DNA of 64,000 nucleotides, taken from [Clostridium] symbiosum. GTDB lineage: Bacteria > Bacillota > Clostridia > Lachnospirales > Lachnospiraceae. Below the pieces are notes generated by a model. It did not search any database and had not been told where the DNA came from. It saw nothing but the letters and a program-made list of their open reading frames with translations. Numbering within the stretch: position 1 is the first letter of the stretch; every line of letters begins with the position of its first letter. The position numbers and the translations under genes were made by a program. Positions 58,536 through 64,000 of the stretch are shown here, in pieces. Location of the stretch: positions 2,350,001-2,414,000 of the forward strand of contig CP143946.1 in assembly GCA_036419695.1 (NCBI GenBank). Direction: 5' to 3'.

Positions 58536-59096
58536 ATGAAGTACAAGGGCATCGAGCTTGAGGGTCTGGACAAGAAGGTCAAGCTGTCGCATAGCCGCGT
58601 CATGGAGACCGACGAGGGCACCGACTGGATTGACAAGCTGCTCACCTGCGACAAGGCCGCGCTCACGCCGACCCGGTTCCACGAGGTCAGCGCCCTCAGC
58701 TCCGTCATCAATATGGACTACCAGATTTGCAACGGCGGCATAGAGCAGTACGTCTTCAACGGCTACCACGAGTACCGCGCACCGTACAGCGATGATGACG
58801 TGGCGCAGCTCGATTTGAACCAGCAGTTCATAATGCTTTGCAGGTTGGTGGCTTTCGGCGGCGATGTCTTCCCCGGGATGGATAAGAATGAGGCCGTCCT
58901 TCGTTGGGCGGGGAACTTCCACCACTGTGATTGGGAATCGCTTCTCGATGGCGATGAAGATGGGTATGTTGACGAGTATCAGTTGGGGAAGTTGGAGGAG
59001 TGCGAGCAGGCTTACTACGACGGTGTTAGCGAACATGTGGCTTTTCTCTGCGAGGCATACGCCCAGTACCTCTGCAAGTCATACGGAATCGCCTAG
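58536..59096 (+). CDS. DMP19/DUF4375-like acidic protein
   Basis: The 186-residue protein is strongly acidic in its second half (SLLDGDEDGYVDEYQLGKLEE). Near residue 62 it has ICNGGIEQYVFNGYHE, which follows the NGGF-x-Q-x-FFN signature of DUF4375, the fold of the Neisseria DNA-mimic protein DMP19. It could therefore mimic DNA and neutralise a host regulator or nuclease. That is an inference from one motif and from the gene's position among accessory cassettes. Confidence 0.6.
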   Translation: MKYKGIELEGLDKKVKLSHSRVMETDEGTDWIDKLLTCDKAALTPTRFHEVSALSSVINMDYQICNGGIEQYVFNGYHEYRAPYSDDDVAQLDLNQQFIMLCRLVAFGGDVFPGMDKNEAVLRWAGNFHHCDWESLLDGDEDGYVDEYQLGKLEECEQAYYDGVSEHVAFLCEAYAQYLCKSYGIA

Positions 59097-59108
59097 CTGG
59101 TCGATGAA

Positions 59109-59137
59109 GGGGGCACCCACGGGGTGCCCCCTTTTCC
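59109..59137 (+). terminator. Cassette terminator
   Basis: A perfect GGGGGCACCC (59109-59118) / GGGTGCCCCC (59122-59131) stem followed by TTTT. Confidence 0.85.
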
Positions 59138-59230
59138 TTGGCATGGGCGAATCGTTCCCGCGTGTCCATGAAAAGGGTTGTGTGCGATATATGTAGGTTC
59201 CTACTTTACCATATTTGTGGGTTGGTAGTT

Positions 59231-59239
59231 TGCTATGAT
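59231..59239 (+). promoter_or_regulatory. Cassette promoter (59268 gene)
   Basis: The extended -10 TG-C-TATGAT is preceded by GGTAGTT, the core box of the family. Confidence 0.6.
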
Positions 59240-59267
59240 GATAGCGGCACAACGGAAAGGACACGCC

Positions 59268-59654
59268 ATGGGCAGCTACTTCCACGTCATCGAGCGCAAG
59301 GTCGGCGGGAACCTCGACGCGTTCCGCCGTGAGCTTGGCCGTCTCCGCGAGAGCGGGCACTTCCACCGCGACCGCCATGAGCGCATTATGCGCATCGCCC
59401 AGACGGTGGGTTTCGGCCACATCGTCCGCCAGTGCCTCGTGGACACCGGGCACCGCGCCGGTTGCGAGGTCCATGTCCTCACGAGCACGGGAATCGTCCT
59501 CGTGTTCAACGCGCATTCGTGCAAGCTCGTCACCGTCCTCGTGGCGCGTCCGGGTCAGGTCGCGCGTTACTACGAGCCTTTCGGGGAGGATGTGCCGGAT
59601 TGGCTGATGGCTCGGGCGTATGAGAACACCTGCGTCCGTCATCTGAACTACTAG
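59268..59654 (+). CDS. Hypothetical protein, 128 residues
   Basis: A basic, soluble, helix-rich protein (MGSYFHVIERKVGGNLDAFR, GFGHIVRQCLVDTGHRAGCE) ending in a beta-rich part (SCKLVTVLVARPGQVARYYE). The family is unknown to me. The GGAAAGG site supports the ATG at 59268 over 59235. It probably starts an operon with the next two genes. Confidence 0.6.
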   Translation: MGSYFHVIERKVGGNLDAFRRELGRLRESGHFHRDRHERIMRIAQTVGFGHIVRQCLVDTGHRAGCEVHVLTSTGIVLVFNAHSCKLVTVLVARPGQVARYYEPFGEDVPDWLMARAYENTCVRHLNY

Positions 59655-59676
59655 GAGAAGGGAAGGAAACGACATC

Positions 59677-59895
59677 ATGGATTACTACTTCTTCATCAAG
59701 CTGCGCCGCAAGGTGCCCACGCGGAAGCACAAGCTGGGCATGGATACCGCCGTGTGCCGCGCGGCGAGCAAGGAGGCGGCGGTGGCGCAGCTCCTACCGG
59801 AGATGCGGGATTGCGTCGAGTTCGTGTCCCAGCGCTGGACGATGCGCGATTGCTACCCGAACCCGAAAGGTATACTGAGGGACGAGATTATCTAG
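59677..59895 (+). CDS. Small basic hypothetical protein, 72 residues
   Basis: It begins MDYYFFIKLRRKVPTRKHKL and contains RAASKEAAVAQLLPEM. A GGGAAGGAAA site lies upstream, and the gene follows the previous one by 22 bases. No family recognised. Confidence 0.55.
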   Translation: MDYYFFIKLRRKVPTRKHKLGMDTAVCRAASKEAAVAQLLPEMRDCVEFVSQRWTMRDCYPNPKGILRDEII

Positions 59896-59918
59896 CCATC
59901 AAGGGAAAGGATTGAGAT

Positions 59919-60572
59919 ATGGCTGACAAGAAGGACGAGATGTATCTGGTGGGCTGGTGCCCCGATTGCGGCAGGACCGTGGTCGTGCGGAAGGAGGATG
60001 AATGGACGTGCGGGTGCGGCCATGACCTGCTGAACCTCACCGCCTGTTCCTCCCCCGTGGAGATTGCCGAGGCCGTCGCGCTGATGGAGACCGTCAAGAA
60101 CGACGCTTTGCGCGAACCTGATGCCATCCACCGCCCCACGCTCGCCGAGGAGGCTGCGAACGCCCGTGCGGCTGCTGCGGCCTTGGCTGAGGAGGAGGCG
60201 CGTTGCGAGGATGACGATGATGATGGTGCCTCCGACATCATCAAGGAGCTGTTCTGCGAGCTGTTCCGTGACGATGATTGCGAGGGTTGCCCGCTCCATC
60301 GGGAGGGCGGTGGCACGACCGACTCCGACGAGCTGCCCGGTGATGGGGACCTGCGCATGTTCATGGTCTCGGCGACTCCGTTCCCGGTGTGGGTGCGCGG
60401 TGAGGGCTGGGTGGATGCCGCCTTCGCCCTGCGCGGGGAAATCGAGGACATCGCCGTCGCGGGATTCACTGCCGCGTTGAAGGAGGGTTCGGTGCATCTC
60501 AGCGCCGTGCCCGTCAGCGCTGACGAGGACGCGCCGGGTATGGTCATGTTGGAGAAGGTCGTGCGCGACTAA
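59919..60572 (+). CDS. Zinc-ribbon hypothetical protein, 217 residues
   Basis: The N-terminus has a zinc ribbon (WCPDCGRTVVVRKEDEWTCGCG, Cys near 14, 17, 30, 32). A long acidic helical middle (AAAALAEEEARCEDDDDDGA) follows, then a second Cys group (CELFRDDDCEGC) and a beta-rich end. Metal binding is likely; function unknown. It is in line with the two preceding genes and ends at a terminator. Confidence 0.6.
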   Translation: MADKKDEMYLVGWCPDCGRTVVVRKEDEWTCGCGHDLLNLTACSSPVEIAEAVALMETVKNDALREPDAIHRPTLAEEAANARAAAAALAEEEARCEDDDDDGASDIIKELFCELFRDDDCEGCPLHREGGGTTDSDELPGDGDLRMFMVSATPFPVWVRGEGWVDAAFALRGEIEDIAVAGFTAALKEGSVHLSAVPVSADEDAPGMVMLEKVVRD

Positions 60573-60594
60573 CAGTCGGAGATGTCCTTTTGCG

Positions 60595-60626
60595 GGGCCG
60601 TGTCGCAGGTGGCGCGGCCCTTTTTC
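60595..60626 (+). terminator. Terminator after the zinc-ribbon gene
   Basis: GGGCCGTG (60595-60602) pairs with CGCGGCCC (60613-60620), one G-T, followed by TTTTT. Confidence 0.75.
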
Positions 60627-60645
60627 AATCGAGAGGGAGAATGGA

Positions 60646-61248
60646 ATGGAATCCAAGTACGATTACGTCGTGTTCGACATCGAGACCACGGGGCTGCACC
60701 CTGATAGCGACCAGATTTGCGAGATTGCCGCCATCGGTGTCAAGGACGGCCTGCCGCAGGGCTTGTTCTCGACGCTCGTGGCGATTGAGGGGTCTATGCC
60801 CGAGGCGGCGGGGCGCGTCAACGGCATCACCGACGATATGCTCAAGGGCGCTCCCGCCATCGGCGACGCGCTCGACGCGTTCCTCGACTTCATCGGGGAG
60901 GACGCGGTGCTCGCTGGGCACAACATCGCCTCCTTCGACATCCCGTTCGTGGCGAACGCAGCCGCCAAATCCGGTCGCGTCTTCATCTACCCCTATGTCA
61001 TCGACACGTTGGAGGCGGCGAGGGAGCTGTGGCCCGACCTGCCCAGCCGCTCCATGGACAGCCTGCGCGGCATCCTCGGAATCGAGCGCAGGGACGCGCA
61101 CCGCGCACTGGCGGACTGCTATGACGAGCTTGCGGTCTTGAACGCCGAGCTTTCGGTCATCATGCAGTCCTACACCCGGAAGATGGACTACTGCCGTGGC
61201 GAGCTTCTGCGCATCGCCGGTGAAATCACCGAGGAGATTGGGGAGTAG
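60646..61248 (+). CDS. DnaQ-type 3'-5' exonuclease (DEDDh family)
   Basis: This exonuclease probably proofreads or trims DNA ends during element replication. The 200 residues show the DEDDh motifs in order: FDIETTGL near 9 (Asp, Glu), GHNIASFDIPF near 93 (Asp), and the HRALADCYDE motif near 146 (His, Asp). It matches the epsilon subunit-like family but has no polymerase partner here. It is the first gene after a terminator and is followed 9 bases later by a small gene. Confidence 0.92.
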   Translation: MESKYDYVVFDIETTGLHPDSDQICEIAAIGVKDGLPQGLFSTLVAIEGSMPEAAGRVNGITDDMLKGAPAIGDALDAFLDFIGEDAVLAGHNIASFDIPFVANAAAKSGRVFIYPYVIDTLEAARELWPDLPSRSMDSLRGILGIERRDAHRALADCYDELAVLNAELSVIMQSYTRKMDYCRGELLRIAGEITEEIGE

Positions 61249-61257
61249 GCGGTCGCC

Positions 61258-61527
61258 GTGGCTGGCATGGACACCGTTTACAGCTTGGAGGTCTGGGTGC
61301 CGGACGGGGAGCGGTGGCGCTGGTCCGCCATCGGCGCGTACCCGACCTTGGATATGGCCGTCGCCGTGGGCGAGGGCTTCCTGTCCGTCAAGCCCTACCG
61401 CGTGAGGCGGGTGACGGATGTAGGCGACGGCTTCCACGACTTCCTTGCCGAGGAGGTCTTCGCCAACGCATTGACGGGGCGCATGAGGCTCCTGCGTGAG
61501 AAGTTCGGCCATAAGGGGAGGGGGTAG
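61258..61527 (+). CDS. Small hypothetical protein, 89 residues
   Basis: It reads MDTVYSLEVWVPDGERWRWS with a GTG start at 61258 or an ATG at 61267, and includes LDMAVAVGEGFLSVKPYRVR. It is probably co-transcribed with the exonuclease gene. I do not recognise a family. Confidence 0.5.
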   Translation: MAGMDTVYSLEVWVPDGERWRWSAIGAYPTLDMAVAVGEGFLSVKPYRVRRVTDVGDGFHDFLAEEVFANALTGRMRLLREKFGHKGRG

Positions 61528-61589
61528 GACCTCCCAAGTCATGATGGAATTATGTGTCTCAATGTTTCCATCAATATTGTTTTGTAGTT

Positions 61590-61598
61590 TGCTATGAT
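61590..61598 (+). promoter_or_regulatory. Cassette promoter (61660 gene)
   Basis: The extended -10 TG-C-TATGAT follows TTGTAGTT, the family's core box, and precedes the 61660 gene by about 60 bases. Confidence 0.6.
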
Positions 61599-61659
61599 TG
61601 TAGATAGCAAACGGCACCGGAGGTGCGGTGCCGAGGACCATGGAAGGATGGTACGTATC

Positions 61660-62298
61660 ATGAAGAAGGACGGGAACCGCCTTGAGGGCATCGGTGAGCG
61701 AATCGCCGTGCGCCTGACCCTGCTTGAGGAGGCTCTGGGCATGACCCCCGGCGACCCCGAGATTTACGGCAACTGGATTGCCTCGAAGGCCCCCGAGCCG
61801 GAGGTCGGCGAAGAGGAGGTCGAGGTCATCGAGGGCATGGATGCCGTGGAGGATGCGACCACCTGCTTCCCCCGCACGGAGGATGGCGTGCCCTTCTGCT
61901 GGGACTACCAAATCAAGGGCTTCTTCAAGGACGCCTGCTCATCCCTGCGCCGCGTGCCCGGTACCCGTTCGAGCAAGCTGACGGCCTTCAAGAAGGTCAT
62001 CGACGGCACCGTGTTCGTGGAGCAGCGCAAAATCCCGTTCCAGCTCCCCGAGGGTGCCGAGTGCGGTCGCTGCGAGCGCCCGCTTCGCGCCAGCTCCGCC
62101 TCCGGCGAGCGCGTGGCGCTGGCCGCATCCGAGACCGTCCCAGCCGGTACCGTGCTTGAGTTCAGCATCCTCGTGATGAACCCCAAGGACGCGGAGACCG
62201 TGCGCGAGTGGCTGGACTACGGTCGCCTGCGCGGCCTGTTCCAGTGGCGCAACAGCGGCAAGGGCCGCTTCGGGTGGGAGGAGGTAGCCCGAGACTAG
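61660..62298 (+). CDS. ICE-conserved hypothetical protein, possible RAMP-like fold
   Basis: I know relatives from clostridial ICEs. The 212 residues include LEEALGMTPGDPEIYGNWIA near 22 and FCWDYQIKGFFKDACSSLRR near 85, and end in EWLDYGRLRGLFQWRNSGKGRFGWEEV. The glycine-rich GKGRFGW end is reminiscent of RAMP proteins of CRISPR effector complexes, but this is a resemblance only. GAAGGA upstream supports the ATG at 61660. Its role in the element is unknown. Confidence 0.65.
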   Translation: MKKDGNRLEGIGERIAVRLTLLEEALGMTPGDPEIYGNWIASKAPEPEVGEEEVEVIEGMDAVEDATTCFPRTEDGVPFCWDYQIKGFFKDACSSLRRVPGTRSSKLTAFKKVIDGTVFVEQRKIPFQLPEGAECGRCERPLRASSASGERVALAASETVPAGTVLEFSILVMNPKDAETVREWLDYGRLRGLFQWRNSGKGRFGWEEVARD

Positions 62299-62700
62299 CT
62301 GCGAGACCCACATACGCAGATACGGCACCTCGGGTAAGACCGGCGAGGCTGCGAATTAGAGAAGTTGCGATACGCAATGAAATGGAGAGGAAATGCAGAG
62401 CATGGCTGCGAGATGGAGAGGCTAGGCGATGACGGCAATGACATGAGACGGAAAGGACACGCTGCGACTGGCAACGGAATTGAGATGATTCGCTGTGATA
62501 CGAACGAAATGATATGGAATAGAGGCGCTTGGTGCCGACTGAGGCGCAGCGGATTCGCACCGCAACGCACCGATACGAGGGGAGATGGAAATGAAGGGCA
62601 ATACGGCGCGGTGATGCGCTCATAGGATGACGGCGGGTCATGGGGCCTCGACGGCTCCGTGGCCCGCCCATATAAGATATACTCCTGATTACATGGAAGG
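62299..62700 (+). other. 400-bp purine-rich gene-free stretch
   Basis: It holds the repeat of the 57349 motif (62319-62346, here with a CCTCG/CGAGG stem), then a run rich in ATG and GG trinucleotides. An ORF of 86 codons (62365) has an abnormal composition (many Trp, Cys, Arg) and no conserved look. The last part resembles a fragment of the 211-bp repeat (GGCGCGGTGATGCG near 62606). A possible promoter TATACT lies near 62,680. Confidence 0.4.
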
Positions 62701-62709
62701 ATGATGCAG

Positions 62710-63198
62710 ATGACAGACCAGACGGACACTGTGGTGAAGAAGCGTCGCGCACTCATCGCCGTGGGTGTGCTCCTACTCGCGCTCTGCGCGGGCGGAGCGT
62801 ACCTCGCCCTCAATGGCGGCAAGACCGGCGGTGCCACCTTGGGCGGTTACGATGACATGACCAAGGAGGAGATTCAGGCCGAACTCGACCGTCAGGCGCG
62901 TGAGTCCATGATGACCATCTCGCTGGACATGACCCCGACCCTCTCCGCCGATGGCTCCAAGCTGGCGGTGCGCGTCGCCAACGTCGAGGAGAACCGCTTC
63001 GACCAGCTCATCGAGGTGGAGCAGGACGGGAAGGTCATCGGCTCCTACAAGGGCCTCAAGCCCGGTGAGAAGCTGGACGAGATTGACGTGACCGGCGCGA
63101 AGACGGGTGATGCCACCGTGACCGTTCAGGCCATGGAGGAAGGCGAGCCGTCCGGCAACCCCTCCGGCTTCGAGGTCATCATCACCGCATCTGAATAG
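62710..63198 (+). CDS. Membrane-anchored extracytoplasmic protein
   Basis: The 162-residue protein has a short cytoplasmic start (MTDQTDTVVKKRR), one membrane helix (about 15-35, ALIAVGVLLLALCAGGAYLAL), a charged helical segment, and an exported beta-rich domain (LDMTPTLSADGSKLAVRVAN to SGFEVIITASE). The ATG at 62710 has GGAAGG nine bases upstream. It is probably part of a surface or transfer apparatus, since two secreted proteins follow. Confidence 0.6.
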   Translation: MTDQTDTVVKKRRALIAVGVLLLALCAGGAYLALNGGKTGGATLGGYDDMTKEEIQAELDRQARESMMTISLDMTPTLSADGSKLAVRVANVEENRFDQLIEVEQDGKVIGSYKGLKPGEKLDEIDVTGAKTGDATVTVQAMEEGEPSGNPSGFEVIITASE

Positions 63199-63263
63199 CC
63201 GTGATTTCGCGGGATGGACCCGCGAGCGGATAGACACCCCGGATGGGGAGAAAGGGGCATGAC

Positions 63264-63806
63264 ATGCCTAAGTTCAAGAAGGGCCTCGCAGGAATCATGG
63301 CAGCCGCGATGCTCGCCACCGCAATCGGTACCCCTGCCGCAGCCTTCGCCGCCACGAACAAGACCACGACCGTCACGGTCAAGGCCGACGATTCCAACCT
63401 GACGGTGACGGTGCCGACGGTCATCCCGTTCACCATGGGCGCTGACGGCGTGCTGACCTCCGCGTCCTCCGGTGCGCTGCAAATCGTCAACGGCTCCAAT
63501 TTCGGCATCCACGTCTCAGGCGTGTCCGTGGCGAAACAGTCCCCGTTCAACATCGTGGCCGACGCCTCCAAGGCTACCGAGGACAATGCTGTGGACTTCC
63601 AGTTCGGCGTGGACTCCGCACTCATCGACGCCGCCGCGCCGAAGGCCAAGGCCGGTTCCTACGACCTCGCCCCGACCGGTGCCGCTGGTGCGACCCTGAA
63701 CCTCAAAGCGCAGGGTGACGCAAAGAACGTCAAGGAGGACATCGCCAAGGACAAGACCGTGGCGACCATCACTTGGACGTTCGCCGCCGGTAACGCCAAG
63801 GCCTAA
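63264..63806 (+). CDS. Secreted protein with signal peptide, possible pilin or surface structural protein
   Basis: An N-terminal signal peptide (MPKFKKGLAGIMAAAMLATA, cut near AAFAATNK) precedes a 155-residue beta-rich domain (TTTVTVKADDSNLTVTVPTV, ALQIVNGSNFGIHVSGVSV). It has no LPXTG motif. Such proteins in conjugative regions of gut Actinobacteria are candidate pilus or mating-surface components; that role is inferred from position. The ATG at 63264 is chosen because the signal peptide begins there. Confidence 0.65.
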   Translation: MPKFKKGLAGIMAAAMLATAIGTPAAAFAATNKTTTVTVKADDSNLTVTVPTVIPFTMGADGVLTSASSGALQIVNGSNFGIHVSGVSVAKQSPFNIVADASKATEDNAVDFQFGVDSALIDAAAPKAKAGSYDLAPTGAAGATLNLKAQGDAKNVKEDIAKDKTVATITWTFAAGNAKA

Positions 63807-63835
63807 TGGACGGTGCATCTGTTCTCTTAATCTCG

Positions 63836-63863
63836 ATGGCGCTCGACGTAGCGCCATTTTTTT
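63836..63863 (+). terminator. Terminator after the 63264 gene
   Basis: ATGGCGCT (63836-63843) pairs with AGCGCCAT (63850-63857), then TTTTTT. Confidence 0.85.
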
Positions 63864-63878
63864 CTAGGAAGGAGGAAT

Positions 63879-64000
63879 ATGGGAAAGACCAAGAAGGCCG
63901 GTCTCCTCGCACGCGCCGTGACCTGCCTCGCGGCCACCATCGCCATCGCCTTGGGCACCGCATCCCCGGCCTTTGCGGCAGGTGAGATTGACGGTTCGGT
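63879..64000 (+). CDS. Secreted protein, cut by the window edge
   Basis: The first 40 residues are a signal peptide (MGKTKKAGLLARAVTCLAAT, cut near SPAFAAGEI). AGGAGG lies just upstream of the ATG at 63879. The remainder lies beyond the window, so no function can be given. It extends the run of exported proteins at this end. Confidence 0.65.
   Translation, partial: MGKTKKAGLLARAVTCLAATIAIALGTASPAFAAGEIDGS

Noticed and set aside
62365..62625. An 86-codon gene in the purine-rich gap
   Set aside because: Abnormal amino acid composition, no ribosome site and overlap with repeated non-coding motifs.
47830..64000. The foreign region as a prophage
   Set aside because: No capsid, terminase, tail or lysis gene is visible; the gene types match conjugative elements or plasmids better, although the window ends before this can be settled.

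Overview
The window has two parts of different origin that meet near 47.8 kb. Bases 1 to about 47,830 look like the chromosome of a gut Lachnospiraceae bacterium (order Eubacteriales, similar to the [Clostridium] symbiosum / Enterocloster group). The signs are strong AGGAGG ribosome binding sites, moderate GC, a Na+-pumping biotin decarboxylase cluster, the mcsA-mcsB-clpC operon, a dedicated HPr-like protein and choline-binding surface proteins. From about 47,830 to the right edge the DNA is clearly GC-richer by eye. It carries many small hypothetical genes, a replication module, and homologues of genes I know from integrative and conjugative elements and plasmids of gut anaerobes; the codon use (GAG, CTC, GTC, CGC, ATC) suggests a donor such as Coriobacteriia. 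No integrase, relaxase or attachment site is visible, so this part is either one end of a mobile element that continues past 64 kb or an assembly join between two organisms.

Chromosomal part. 1-5.5 kb: carboxyltransferase, OadG-like subunit, biotin carrier, OadB and OadA, which together form a sodium-translocating decarboxylase. 6.0-11.1 kb: a secreted glucosaminidase ending in a dockerin, followed directly by a membrane-anchored cohesin protein. 11.3-16.4 kb: a GntR/YtrA regulator, then McsA, McsB (protein arginine kinase), ClpC and a conserved hypothetical. 16.5-25.4 kb: RadA, tRNA-Trp, a PAS/GGDEF protein, a hypothetical, an HPr-like protein lacking the catalytic histidine, a nuclease-helicase and a LysR regulator. 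25.9-29.1 kb: a NitT/TauT-type ABC importer operon led by a small [FeFe]-hydrogenase-like protein. 29.1-37.7 kb: two aspartoacylase-like genes (the second missing its zinc ligands), a truncated sigma-like protein, a phosphatase and purL with a structured leader. Three copies of a roughly 330-bp palindromic intergenic repeat and one MITE-like element lie around this block. 37.7-47.6 kb: nitroreductase, choline-binding protein, acyltransferase, transporters, a nitrilase-family enzyme and an M29-like peptidase.

Foreign part. A minus-strand replication module (small protein, DnaD-like initiator, DnaC-like loader) is followed by a plus-strand series of small genes. Many are preceded by the same extended -10 promoter (TG-N-TATAAT), several with an upstream dyad TGTAG-N4-CTACA, and closed by similar GGGCAnCC/GGGTGCCC terminators, so the region reads as an array of independently expressed cassettes. 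It includes a convincing AcrVA2-family anti-CRISPR candidate (54,641-55,621), a DMP19/DUF4375-like acidic protein, a PIF1-type helicase and a DnaQ-type exonuclease. At the right edge are three secreted or membrane-anchored proteins that could belong to a transfer or surface apparatus. I regard this cassette array with its shared promoter as the most interesting system in the window.
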